A DNA stretch of 64,000 bases from Rosa chinensis (Eukaryota; Streptophyta; Magnoliopsida; Rosales; Rosaceae). The stretch is taken from the NCBI RefSeq assembly GCF_002994745.2, contig NW_020126831.1, positions 124,001 through 188,000 of the forward strand, read 5' to 3'. Shown here piece after piece: positions 8,901-18,105 of this stretch (positions are counted from its first letter, which is position 1; the number at the start of each line of letters is the position of its first letter). The notes beneath the pieces are model-generated. The model ran no database searches, had not been told where the DNA came from, and was given only the letters and a program-made list of their open reading frames with translations. Made by a program: the position numbers and the translations under genes.

Positions 8901-11590
8901 GGTCTAAACCCACTAGAGAGGCTCAACGTCGTCTCAACCCTCCAATGATGGAAGTAGTGAAGAAGGAGGTTATCAAACTCCTTGATTGTGGGGTAATCTA
9001 CCCTATTTCTGACTCCAAGTGGGTCTCTCCAGTTCAGGTCGTGCCCAAGAAGTCTGGGATCACTGTGGTAAAGAATGCTGATAACGAACTGGTGCCCCAA
9101 AGGACAGTAACAGGCCACAGAGTATGCATTGACTATAGGAGGCTCAACGCAACCACAAGGAAAGACCACTTTCCTCTGCCATTCATTGACCAGATGCTTG
9201 AGCGCCTAGCTGGACATGACTATTACTGCTTCCTGGATGGATACTCTGGTTACAACCAGATTGCAATTGCAAATGAAGATCAAGAGAAGACAACCTTCAC
9301 TTGCCCCTTTGGAACGTTTGCCTATAGACGTATGCCTTTCGGACTTTGCAACGCTCCAGGTACCTTTCAGAGGTGTATGGTAAGTATCTTTTCAGATTAT
9401 ATTGAGAAAATCATAGAGGTATTCATGGATGACTTTTCAGTTTTTGGAAAGAATTTTGATGATTGTCTTAATAATCTGGAGATAATTCTAAAACGTTGCA
9501 TGGAAACTAACCTTGTCTTAAACTGGGAAAAATGCCATTTTATGGTTAAACAAGGAATAGTTCTAGGACATATTGTCTCTGCTAGGGGTATAGAGGTTGA
9601 TAAAGCCAAGGTTGATATTGTGCGTCACTTACCCTCTCCCACTTCTGTGAGAGAGATTCGTTCTTTCCTTGGTCATGCAGGTTTTTACAGGAGGTTCATC
9701 AAGGACTTCTCCAAAATTTCGAGACCCTTATGTCAACTACTCCAGAAGGATGTGCCCTTCCACTTTGACAAGGAGTGTCAAGAAGCTTTTGACAAGCTTA
9801 AGGAGTTGTTGACATCTGCCCCCATCATGTTACCTCCAGACTGGTCCTTGCCCTTTGAGTTAATGTGTGATGCCTCTGACTACGCAGTTGGAGCCGTTTT
9901 GGGACAAAGGAAGGAAAAGCTGCCCTATGCCATCTACTACGCCTCAAGGACTCTCAATGATGCACAAATGAACTACTCCACCACAGAGAAAGAGCTCCTT
10001 GCAGTTGTCTTTGCCCTTGAGAAGTTTCGCTCCTATTTACTTGGTACCAAAGTTACTATCTTTACTGACCATGCAGCTTTGAAATACTTGATGACCAAGA
10101 AGGAGGCGAAACCAAGGCTCATCAGATGGATCCTACTCTTGCAAGAATTCGACGTGGAAATCAAGGACAAGAAGGGTAGTGAGAACGTGGTAGCTGACCA
10201 CTTGAGTCGCTTAGTGCATGCAGAAGATTATCTCCCTCTGGTGGAGACATTTCCAGACGAGCAACTCTTTGGACTTCAGGTAAGTGAACCATGGTATGCA
10301 GACATTGTGAATTATATTGTGTCTAGAAAGATTCCTGATACCATGTCACGTGCTCATAGGGATAGGCTTAAGAAAACTGTTAAGCAATATGTTTGGGATG
10401 AACCTTATTTGTGGAAGTATTGCTCTGATCAATTGATTAGGAGATGTGTGCCTGAACATGAACATAATGCTATACTTTCTTTTTGCCACTCTAAAGCATG
10501 TGGGGGACACTTTGGGTCTAAGAAGACTGCGTTTAAGGTGCTAGAGTCTGGGTTCTATTGGCCAACATTATTTAGGGATGCACATGCCTATTGTTTAACT
10601 TGTGATAAGTGCCAAAGAACAGGAAATCTAGGTCCTAGAGATCAAATGCCATTGTCCAATATAATAACTGTTGAAATATTTGATGTCTGGGGTATAGATT
10701 TCATGGGACCTTTCCCTTCATCTTTTGGGTTTCTCTATATCTTACTTGCGGTGGACTATGTTTCCAAATGGGTGGAAGCAAAGGCCACTAGAACTAATGA
10801 CTCTAAGGTTGTTGCAGATTTTATCAAGTCTAACATCTTTAGCAGGTTTGGGATGCCTAGAGTTCTCATTAGTGATGGAGGATCCCATTTTTGCAATCGG
10901 ACGATTGAGGCTCTCTTGAAGAGATATGATGTCACACATAAGGTTTCTACACCTTATCACCCACAAACTAGTGGGCAGGCTGAGGTCTCTAACCGTCAGA
11001 TTAAGGGGATATTGGAGAAGACTGTGAACCCCAACAGGAAGGACTGGTCCTTGCGTCTAGAGGATGCTTTGTGGGCCTACAGAACTGCATACAAAACTCC
11101 CATAGGTATGTCACCATATCGAATTGTCTATGGCAAACCATGCCATTTACCTGTGGAGTTGGAGCACAAAGCTTGGTGGGCTGTGAAGCAGTTCAACATG
11201 GATATGGATGCAGCTGGGCTTCATAGGAAGTTGCAATTGCAAGAGTTAGAGGAGATAAGGAATGATGCCTTTGAAAGTGCTAAAATTTACAAGGATAAGA
11301 CTAAGGCATTCCATGACAAAATGATTCGAAGAAAGACTTTTGTTGTGGGTCAAAAAGTTCTTCTTTTCCATTCTCGTCTCAAACTCTTCCCAGGTAAGCT
11401 TCGTTCTCGTTGGATTGGACCTTTTGTTATCACTCATGTGTTTCCTCATGGAGCTGTGCAGATAAAGAGTGAACATACAAGCAACGAGTTCAAAGTGAAT
11501 GGCCATCGCTTGAAGCCTTACTATGAGGCATTTGTGGAACATGAAGTGGAGGATGTACCCCTCCAAAACGTTCCAAACCCTGAAGATTAA
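5930..11590 (+). CDS. gag-pol: Gag-Pol polyprotein (Gag, PR, RT, RNase H, IN), intact
   Basis: This 1886-residue polyprotein would supply the capsid and all replication enzymes of an Athila-like element. Seen in order: Gag with a retrotransposon-gag domain at about residues 130-290, a CCHC zinc knuckle (C347, C350, H355, C360), and a conserved Gag C-terminus ending near PNPKG (about 520). An aspartic protease follows, with DLGAS (D709) and LLLGRPF (about 782). Reverse transcriptase has FMDD (D1167, D1168). RNase H has MCDAS (D1314). Integrase has an H1520/H1527/C1558/C1561 zinc finger and catalytic D1590, D1649 and E1685, the last two 36 residues apart, then a GPF module near residue 1825. 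There is no frameshift between Gag and Pol and no chromodomain. The start was chosen as the second ATG of ATGAATG, because the first gives only six codons. Conserved catalytic residues suggest function; activity is not shown. Confidence 0.97.
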   Translation: MTEPFRSSTLKEIEARLARLKGPSLLEQTSPSPSTHRGYIFNEQGKRTYCSEESTSPTPSPSPPSRSPSPVISSNSTPPPSPPPEEVEEERMASIRELSTATVEGGPPTGIVYPPPAAGRQAEFELKSGLLHKLPIFHGLNMEDANKHVREFQSVCANMQPQGADENLLKMRAFPFSLADRAKDWLYELPAGRITSWETMRKAFLEKYFPASKVITLRKKLSGIEQAHDESYAAYYERFNSLLAQCPQHQMKDETLLTCFYEGLLPLERQMLDAAAGGAFVDKSPTVGKELIANRALNSQQYEGVGHSIRRVHEMSKNTAIEDQLNKLTLLMNQVVSSKGPSATIACGVCSMQGHVTDQCPQLNENGGWESANAIGGYQGGYQGGPQRPRHDPYSNTYNPGWRDHPNFKWTNNDNVQNPLGGNFQRPQGPSFQGSSFQRPYMPPPQQNSGPSMSHYDKTLEALTSSTQALTNSTQALIQGQQTHTKDIADLKKQMGQVVDFMSKIHETGKLPSGTIPNPKGNVENASVVTTRSGRPFVDPPKQPKKVQMSIEIEEDQEPTKLGIEKDPATSKEETKASSSLKAKPEIKGNNSNLSNSVIANPSSSCMPFPRRFAQSKKDESDQAILETFKKVQVNLPLLEAIKQVPKYAKFLKELCTTRRVNREKEVVKVSENVSALIQRKIPPKCKDPGSFTIPCTIGNSRFKNAMLDLGASVNVMPYSVYETLGLGELKSDNVIIQLADRSNAYPRGLLEDVLVQVNHLIFPADFYVLEMEDSPVSSTPLLLGRPFLRTARTKIDVYEGSLTMEFDGDIIGFNIFEAMRYPLEVNDCFSADILDELAQKMFDVMHEDTLVTTLESGVGYTKEGVTISEDKLKDTCEDKIIENVSFLEASPFIGKSVSPLSIQLSTNKTLPSVVQAPELELKPLPDHLKYVYLGDKETLPVIVSSALTTPQEEKLVEMLKQHKTAIGWTLADIKGISPTTCVHRILLEEGSKPTREAQRRLNPPMMEVVKKEVIKLLDCGVIYPISDSKWVSPVQVVPKKSGITVVKNADNELVPQRTVTGHRVCIDYRRLNATTRKDHFPLPFIDQMLERLAGHDYYCFLDGYSGYNQIAIANEDQEKTTFTCPFGTFAYRRMPFGLCNAPGTFQRCMVSIFSDYIEKIIEVFMDDFSVFGKNFDDCLNNLEIILKRCMETNLVLNWEKCHFMVKQGIVLGHIVSARGIEVDKAKVDIVRHLPSPTSVREIRSFLGHAGFYRRFIKDFSKISRPLCQLLQKDVPFHFDKECQEAFDKLKELLTSAPIMLPPDWSLPFELMCDASDYAVGAVLGQRKEKLPYAIYYASRTLNDAQMNYSTTEKELLAVVFALEKFRSYLLGTKVTIFTDHAALKYLMTKKEAKPRLIRWILLLQEFDVEIKDKKGSENVVADHLSRLVHAEDYLPLVETFPDEQLFGLQVSEPWYADIVNYIVSRKIPDTMSRAHRDRLKKTVKQYVWDEPYLWKYCSDQLIRRCVPEHEHNAILSFCHSKACGGHFGSKKTAFKVLESGFYWPTLFRDAHAYCLTCDKCQRTGNLGPRDQMPLSNIITVEIFDVWGIDFMGPFPSSFGFLYILLAVDYVSKWVEAKATRTNDSKVVADFIKSNIFSRFGMPRVLISDGGSHFCNRTIEALLKRYDVTHKVSTPYHPQTSGQAEVSNRQIKGILEKTVNPNRKDWSLRLEDALWAYRTAYKTPIGMSPYRIVYGKPCHLPVELEHKAWWAVKQFNMDMDAAGLHRKLQLQELEEIRNDAFESAKIYKDKTKAFHDKMIRRKTFVVGQKVLLFHSRLKLFPGKLRSRWIGPFVITHVFPHGAVQIKSEHTSNEFKVNGHRLKPYYEAFVEHEVEDVPLQNVPNPED

Positions 11591-11602
11591 ATGGAGGCAC
11601 AA

Positions 11603-11651
11603 GTCTAGGCTGAAAGACTATAAACATTAAGCGCTGCTTGGGAGGCAACCC
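11603..11651 (+). promoter_or_regulatory. Conserved block after the pol stop codon
   Basis: Key parts are TCTAGGCTGAAAGAC and, after a short AT spacer, AAGCGCTGCTT followed by GGGAGGCAACCC. AAGC-GCT-GCTT can fold as a small hairpin. Every element that reaches this point keeps the block: B (16937-16985, minus), C (20684-20730), D (34801-34847), E1 (55621-55670, minus), F (46741-46789), G (30042-30089). It survives even where all coding sequence is gone. Confidence 0.65.
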
Positions 11652-11822
11652 AATTCTGAAGTAGCTGTGGAGGAGTCATCAACGCAGATTTGTTTTATCT
11701 CTCCCTTTTACTTCTCCAATTTTTCTTTATTTTGGTAGTCATTTTCGTAAATTTCATCCCTATATGCTTAAGTGTTTTATTGCATGCTTTTTATTGATTA
11801 CATTGAGGACAATGCAATATTT

Positions 11823-11833
11823 AAGTGTGGGGG
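11823..11833 (+). promoter_or_regulatory. Internal PPT-like motif 1 of element A
   Basis: AAGTGTGGGGG followed by AAGGGA, identical in its core to the true PPT at 13551. It is in the same place in C (about 20876), D (35027-35037) and F (about 46939). It could be an additional plus-strand priming site; this is inference. Confidence 0.5.
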
Positions 11834-12397
11834 AAGGGATTTACACTTTTATCTTGAGTCATATATTGAAAAATACAAAAAAATTGAAAAATGTCAAAAA
11901 TTTAAAAATTTTCGTTGCTTTTGTTTTTGTTTTGAGTCTTAGGATGCCCTTTCAACTGTCTAGGATGATTCTATATCTCTAAAATCATGACTAAAAGAGG
12001 ATCACAAGATTGAGATGATTTTTAAACATGGTATTCTTTGGTTAATTGAGATATATGAAAAATGTGTGCCTTGTAGTGGATATGGATTCGAAAACTTTGG
12101 TACAGAATATGAGCATGTTAGGATGAGTTTTGATTCATATAAGCCCATGTGAGATAATTGAGCCATGTCCCTTTTTCTTGGAGTGAAATGAAAAATATAT
12201 TCTTATTTTCTTGGCGATATTTTGATGATCTCATTATTCTTCATTTGATTGATTGCTTGCCATAGATTAAGTTTGATGGACTAGAGAATGCTAGAATTCA
12301 CTCTTGTGCTTGTTGAAACGTTATATCAATACATGGCCCTGATTCTGGAAGGGATAGAGGCATCCTAGGAATTACCACCATTGCCATATAAACTTGT

Positions 12398-12423
12398 GTC
12401 CCCATTTGTGCCCGTCGTGGGAC
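12398..12423 (+). promoter_or_regulatory. 3' UTR hairpin with GTGCCCGTCG loop
   Basis: GTCCC and GGGAC bracket a loop containing TGTGCCCGTCGT. The same stem and loop core occur in C (21436-21460), D (35607-35632, one pair lost), F (47522-47547), G (30710-30735), E1 (54474-54499, minus) and the minus fragment at 40119-40144. Loop conservation is higher than that of the surroundings. Function unknown. Confidence 0.5.
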
Positions 12424-12608
12424 CCCCCTAGATAAGCCCCTTTGAGCCTACATTAAGCCTTTTCATTCATCACCCTAAAATCCTTAACCATGAAGCTTAG
12501 TATAGTAACAACCCTACCCTTTGTTCTAAGAACTTAGTGGAGCTATCTTTTGAGACATACTTCGTGAAATTGGTGCTAAGGATGAAAATTGAGAAGAGGT
12601 TAAAGTTC

Positions 12609-12619
12609 AAGTGTGGGGG
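12609..12619 (+). promoter_or_regulatory. Internal PPT-like motif 2 of element A
   Basis: AAGTGTGGGGG followed by TAGACTTGTCC. Counterparts are at about 21645 (C), 35818-35828 (D), about 47729 (F), and on the minus strand near 39930 and 54280. It lies about 790 bases after motif 1 and 940 before the PPT. Confidence 0.5.
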
Positions 12620-13550
12620 TAGACTTGTCCATAAAGAAAAAAATATGTGAAAGCCGTGAAAAATGAAAAGAAAAGAAAAAATGTACGGCTAGAAAAGAAA
12701 AGAAAGAAATATTTATGGATTTTAGTCCCCCATACTTAGTGATTTTGGAGTTTACTTTGAATGAAGGCCTATTAAAGAAAAATTTGGCCTTTGTCCATTC
12801 ACTATAGTTCAAGGGAAGTTTACAATGAAGATTGGGCCCAACATGAAGACATTAGGCCCCTTTTATGTTACCTCTAGGGAAAGTGACGTTTTTGCAATAC
12901 CTTGGTGGATTTCTTGAGGTCTCTACATCTACATATGCTCTGCTAGGTTTTTAGGACACTTTGATAAATCCTTACCTTTCATTTCCTTAAACCTTAAACC
13001 CTAGCCCCATTACAACCTTGATAAGACCTTCTTGATCCTTAAGATGGGACAGCCTTTGATGTGGAGATGAGTTACAAGAGTTGAACCTATGGCTTGGGTC
13101 CATCTGTGCAAGTAGTTGGTATCCTTCATGAGATCTTTAAAGAAAATTATACATGTGCTTTCGTTTCTTGAATTATGTGATATACTTGCTATCTTTCACA
13201 TATACTTGAGTGTATAAGCTTTTAAGCATTGCCATGATCTGAGAGAAGAAAGAGTGGATATAACTTGTGAGGAGTTGAATCATACTTGTTTGAAACATGC
13301 TTAACAGAAACCATCACCATTGTTTCAACCAAGTCCTACTTGTGTATATGTAAGTTATGTGTTTTAATTAACTCTCGAATGCCTAACATTGAATTTTGGT
13401 TAAGTGCTAATCTTGGTGTTATGAAAGTAAGAGATTGCTGAGACACATAGTTGAAGGGCAATAGAGTCATTGTTTTTGTCAAGTCTTTAAATTTTCGTTG
13501 AGTCTTAGTGTGTGTCTTAGTTTGATTTTGCTAAGGGACTAGCAAAAGCT

Positions 13551-13565
13551 AAGTGTGGGGGAATT
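13551..13565 (+). promoter_or_regulatory. Polypurine tract of element A
   Basis: AAGTGTGGGGGAATT ends directly at the TG of the 3' LTR. This is the plus-strand primer site. The preceding GGGACTAGCAAAAGCT is shared with all families in the window. Confidence 0.88.
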
Positions 13566-15906
13566 TGATAGGAGCATTTTAATGCGACGTTTTAACTGCA
13601 TTTCCCTACACTTTTCTGCGCCATTTCCTTGAAAAATCCCTGTTTGGGAAAGTTTCCATTCTTTGATTGGGAAAGTTCCTTATTGTAGAAAGTTTCCATT
13701 TTTGTCTTCATTTTTCATTTCTCATTTCTCATTTCTCATTTTTCATTTCTCATTTCTGGAAAGTTTCTATTTTTCATTTTTAGTAAGTTTCTATTTTCAT
13801 TTTTTTAGAAAGTTTCTATTTTAAGTATAGTTTCTATTTTCAGGACCTCCGAGCTAGAAAGTGGAAATGAACGCACGAATGGAAAGAGGAGCTTGCGAAC
13901 ATCAAGACGAACGAACATGAGAGAAAATGGCCCACACATTTGAGCAGAAATGAAGAAACAAGCTTTCCTAGTCCAACCAGGAAATCCTACGAAATGGAGG
14001 AAGGCTTCCCTAGCAAGTTTCCAACGCAACCATGAAAAAGAAATGGAAAAATAATGTGTTTTGCGTTGGAAAATGAGAAGGCTTGAAGATGAAGCAACGA
14101 GGCCCAAGAACTCTTTGGATTTTCGGCAAATTGGATAATGGCCCATCAAAGCCCATGACACTAGGGTTTGTGACGCAAACCCTAGCCCTAAAGATATGTT
14201 TGCCGTGAAATTGCATGAGAGAAACAAGGAAGAGGCGTCCAAAAATCAGAAATAAAGAAGATTTTCTATGGAGATTTTCTAGGGTTATTTTTATGGAAAT
14301 AAATCAAGAGATAAAACCCTAGAAGACCTAGCCGTCCAAGCCAAGAGGAAAACAAGGGGATGCCGTGCAAACCCTAGGGAATTCGGCAAAAGATAAGAAG
14401 AGAAAAACAAGGTTTTGCCGTGAGGAAAATCAGAAAAAATAAAGAGATTTCGTGGAGATTTCTTAGGGAGCTTTTAAAGGAAAGAGAATATGTGTTGAAC
14501 ACAAAAGCTCTCAAAGGAGTCTAGGTTCGTCCCCTTTATTCTCTAAGTATATTTGCCGAAATTAGTGAAGGAAATCAGAAATATCTATATATTTCGGCAA
14601 GATTATTTAGGGAATTTATATTGGAATTTTGTGATTGGTTGCACCACCTCATAGGGCTTATGTGGCACGAAATCATTGGAGAAATTATGTGGAGGAAGCA
14701 AGAGATTGCCGTGAGCTTTGCTAGGGTTGTGGACGGATTGAAGACCTAGAAGCCGTCCCCTATATATTCCTCTCTTCTCTCAACGTCAAGGGTTCCAAAT
14801 TCCACACTTTTGCGTTATACTTTGAGAAAATAATTCAGAAATCTCTCTAGCCTAGCCGTGTTCTTCTCCATCCTCTAGGGCAACCACGAAGTGCAAGCAA
14901 GGCCAAGGAAGAAGAGACAAGCCGTGCACACCATCCACCCTCCACCTTGAAGATTGCTTTCGAAATTCAAGAGACCACATCATCACTTCATTCATCTCAT
15001 CTTCATCACGGTGTAATCCGATTCTCCTTGTACCTTTGCTTTGTATTTTCGTTGGTTTTGCCTTAGTTGACACATATGTATGAACAAGTATTGTTTTCTG
15101 AAATTTTATGATGAATTGTTAATTTTCAGATTCATATATTGCGATTTATGGTTGCTTTTGTGTGAGTGTTTGATTAATTTGCATGATAGAAATCTTTTGT
15201 ATGATTATCTTGAATGGTTCGAAACATTTAGGGTTCTTATGTGATTGTTGCTACGAATTTGAGAACATGAATCAACTTTTTGGTTTTGTGTTCTTGAATC
15301 GATAAGTAGTAAAGGTTTGTACAAAAACCGAATTTAATCAAAGAAGATTGCAATTAGGTGGACTTTTTCATACTAAGTTGCACATTTGAGTTGATAGCCT
15401 TTCTAGGTGTTTATTGCGTTAAACATGACATGATTGACTAGCTTTCTAGGGCTTGATTGCATGTTTGATAGAATTAATCTAGGTGCTTTCACTTAGGTTA
15501 ATTAGCATTGAAAGTAAATATGGGAAATTGTTTGCTTTTGAACGTTTCACATGATCAACTCCTCTTGCATGACTATGATGAACAATGATGAACTTGAATT
15601 AATTTTAATCATGAGTTTCGACTTTGATCTTTGTTCTTGCATTCCATTTGTATTTTTATGTTTTTGCATTTTAATTATTTAGGTAACTTAGATTTTATTT
15701 TCGGAAATTAAAACCAAAACCAAAAACTCCCCCTTTTCGTAAATATGTCTATATTTTGTAAATATTATACTTTGTTTTAATTTTAATTGTTTAATTGTTT
15801 GACAATGACAGGTGTACCCTCAATCCCCGGAATAGAACGATCCCTATTTACTTTATACTACTAATGACATTCAGGTTAAATTGGTCGCTCGATAAAAGCG
15901 ACATCA
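13566..15906 (+). repeat. 3' LTR of element A
   Basis: Matches 1825-4186 with the same TG and CA ends. The differences I noticed are missing single bases, mostly in runs; for example GGGTTAAA has become GGTTAAA near the end. Net length is 21 bases less. The right flank ACAAG is the second target-site copy, after which element B resumes. A TATA box is at 14761-14767. Confidence 0.96.
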
Positions 15907-16936
15907 ACAAGCATAATTTCACTTTGAGCCTTCTACAAATTAAAGTCCAAAACCACACTTCAACAATTTCCAAGAGTTTTCTTTTCATTTTCTTCTTTTT
16001 GCCGCTTTTTTTCTTTTTTTTCATTTTCTTTCTTTCATTTTTTTTTAAGGCAATTTTTTTTTTCTCTTCTTTTTTTTGGATTTCCCCACCCACACTTGTC
16101 TTTATCGTCACCTACATACTATGTCATGCTTACTAAGTCCTAACAGGTAAGATATCCTGTACTAGCTCATGGTTGGGTAGTGAGGGTGATGAACAAGGTT
16201 TCAACGTAGGCTCAAGGGTTCATTCTAAGAGTCCATGATGGCACAGTTGGGACACATGCTTGTTTGCTATGGTGGTTACCTAATGCCTTCTATCTATCCA
16301 GATCAGTCATTTAGGGCATACAAGTTTTGACAGTCACACAGCGAGTTCTAGTATCTCTAGTCCATTAAAATCTATGGACATATCATGATTTCAAAAATGA
16401 TGAGTTTGCAAATACAGCCATGAAATTTGAATATCAATAAGCACCGAAAAAAGATTTTAGCTCAACAGTCACTAGGTAAATGAATCAGACTAATCTAGCA
16501 TGCTAATGAACCAAGTTACAATCCTATCTCAAATCTTCATACAAGCATTACAATGTCGATTAACCACAGAATTCAATTAAGTCCTATTTCGATTGTGAAA
16601 ACTTCAGCCATGAATTCAGAGACATGTTCATCCTAGACATTAGAGGCATCCTAAGACTCAAACACACAAAAAGACTCTATAAAACCAACTTCTTCTTTTT
16701 TTCTTTTTTTTTAACTGAAATAAAGGTGTAAACCCACCCCACACTTAGAATCTACATTGTCTTAATGTAGGCAAAAAGTATGGTATATAGACCCTAAATA
16801 TGGGGGCTACGAAAATAAGGGAAGGGTAAAATAAACAAACAAACAAACAAAGACCCAAGTACAATTCAACCTAAGCAAGTGAAGGGATAGAAATGTCAAA
16901 CTCTCGTTGATGGCTCCTTCACAGCTTCGTTTGAAA

Positions 16937-16985
16937 TGGGTTGCCTCCCATGCAGCGCTTAATATTTATAGTCCTTCAGCCTGGA
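16937..16985 (-). promoter_or_regulatory. Conserved post-pol block in element B
   Basis: The minus strand reads CCAGGCTGAAGGACTATAAA, then a short spacer and AAGCGCTGCATGGGAGGCAACCC in two adjoining parts. It is retained although gag and almost all of pol have been deleted from this element. Confidence 0.65.
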
Positions 16986-16998
16986 CTTTTCTCCTTGT

Positions 16999-17064
16999 TC
17001 ACACGTGCTCATTCCTTGGGTGCCTCCTGGAGGGCATCTCTTCCAATGTGTGCTCCACAAAGGA
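16999..17064 (-). pseudogene. Remnant of the pol C-terminus in element B
   Basis: The minus strand encodes about 20 residues beginning F-V-E-H and ending N-E-H-V before a TGA stop. Element A ends with the related [19 protein letters not shown]. Upstream, the sequence jumps straight into leader sequence of the G type (TTACTAACACTTGAT). The deletion therefore removed everything from just before the gag start to the last codons of pol. The remnant cannot function. Element G lost a slightly different stretch, keeping gag but sharing the NEHV-end region. Confidence 0.75.
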
Positions 17065-17434
17065 CTCACCAGATCAAGTGTTAGTAACCTTGTATGTTAG
17101 TACATATACAAGGTTAGGAATACAAACATTATGTCTTTCCTACTTTCTAAGTTACTTTACATACTTAGGTACTGGAACAGAGGATCCAATATACTTAAGC
17201 ATGTCACACAAACGTTTTTTTTTTTTTTTTTTTTTAGTTTATTATAAACATAGTAATATCTCAATTGATTCCAAGTTGTAAGTCGAGCCAATAGAAACCA
17301 CTACTATTGGTGAGACACATATAGGGATAGTCGCCCAGACATAAGTTTCTGTCCTTTGTTTCAGAAGGCTGATGGCCAGATTAAGAGGTAAGTGAGAGGG
17401 AGGACTCATTTTAGTGATACTACGGAGGCTACTC

Positions 17435-17477
17435 CCTCATTAAGGTTAGGCCCCTATCGGCTACTCCCACATAGTGG
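17435..17477 (-). promoter_or_regulatory. Leader hairpins of element B
   Basis: On the minus strand the two stems are CCAC-TAT-GTGG (17467-17477) and CCTT-AAT-GAGG (17435-17445). The second keeps pairing through a U-G pair where other copies have C-G. Positions match the hairpin pair of module 2 in A, F and G. Confidence 0.55.
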
Positions 17478-18083
17478 TTTATGCTCATTCTATAGTATCT
17501 CTGAGATCCAATTGAACCCATCACCCAGCGTCCCAATCTAGACACCATCCGTATGCCCCTTACTCAGCTGGGAAATTAACTTATGTGTTAGACCGTTCTC
17601 CAAGTGCTAATAAAGGCCGCCTCAACCTCAAGAGACCTAAGCAAGGTACTAATGAAGGGTTTAGGCCAATATTAACAAAAGGGCCCTTGTCTACTCATAC
17701 AATTTTACACACTTACAACCTAAGTATATAGCTAAATTCATAACCTAAGTATATTAATCTAAGTGAAACACATACAATTTACAACATACTAAAAAAAAAA
17801 CTCATTCTACAATTTACAATATACTGAAAAAAAAAAAAAAAAAATCTAAGTGAAACATCAATTTACAATATGGTTAAAAAAAAAACATCTCTACAAATTG
17901 TACAACAATGATAAAAGACATGCTTAATTTTGTAACACTCATAAAACTTAACTAAATCACAATTAAAGCTTGGCCTAACCGAAATCGCAATTTGTCACCA
18001 TTCCACAAGTGTAGTACAAAAATTAGCATGCATTCTATATACAACAAAATCGATGACACTTTAAGTGCAAGGGATTTTAACAA

Positions 18084-18100
18084 TCCCCGCAACGGCGCCA
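18084..18100 (-). promoter_or_regulatory. Primer-binding site (tRNA-Asp) of element B
   Basis: The minus strand reads TGGCGCCGTTGCGGGGA, lacking one C compared with the tRNA-Asp complement in A and G. Either the PBS is damaged or a base was lost in assembly, as elsewhere in the window. Confidence 0.8.
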
Positions 18101-18105
18101 AAAAT

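Larger units (their letters stand above)
11591..13550 (+). promoter_or_regulatory. 3' UTR of element A
   Basis: About 2 kb with no envelope-like or other credible reading frame. It contains, in order, the conserved post-pol block, a PPT-like motif at 11823, a long AT-rich stretch, the GTCCC/GGGAC hairpin at 12398, a second PPT-like motif at 12609, a purine-rich stretch (12640-12710) and further sequence shared with C, D and F. Conservation of non-coding sequence across subfamilies suggests cis-acting roles in the RNA. Confidence 0.8.
1825..15906 (+). mobile_element. Element A: complete, apparently autonomous Athila-like LTR retrotransposon
   Basis: The element is 14.1 kb with two LTRs (2362 and 2341 bp) that are essentially identical apart from single-base indels. 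It has a perfect tRNA-Asp PBS, an uninterrupted 1886-codon gag-pol, a 2-kb 3' UTR and a polypurine tract. It is nested in element B. Near-identical LTRs and an open polyprotein indicate recent insertion. There is no envelope-like reading frame between pol and the 3' LTR, unlike the classic Athila elements, and no chromodomain. It is the only element in the window that could supply protease, reverse transcriptase and integrase. Confidence 0.95.
15907..18082 (-). mobile_element. Element B internal region, part nearest the 5' LTR
   Basis: On the minus strand this holds the leader (from 18082 down to about 17065), a pol scrap, the conserved post-pol block and 3' UTR up to the A insertion. It is the reverse of element G's sequence except that gag and pol are deleted. 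A purine/pyrimidine-rich low-complexity stretch at 15960-16090 gives artificial lysine-rich or phenylalanine-rich reading frames that I do not call. Confidence 0.85.

Noticed and set aside
11400..11590. Chromodomain at the integrase C-terminus
   Set aside because: After the GPF module only about 60 residues remain and they lack the aromatic pattern of a chromodomain; Athila-like elements normally have none.
11591..13550. Possible envelope-like gene between pol and the 3' LTR of element A
   Set aside because: No frame longer than about 75 codons with any sign of a protein; stop codons in all frames. Only conserved non-coding motifs are present.
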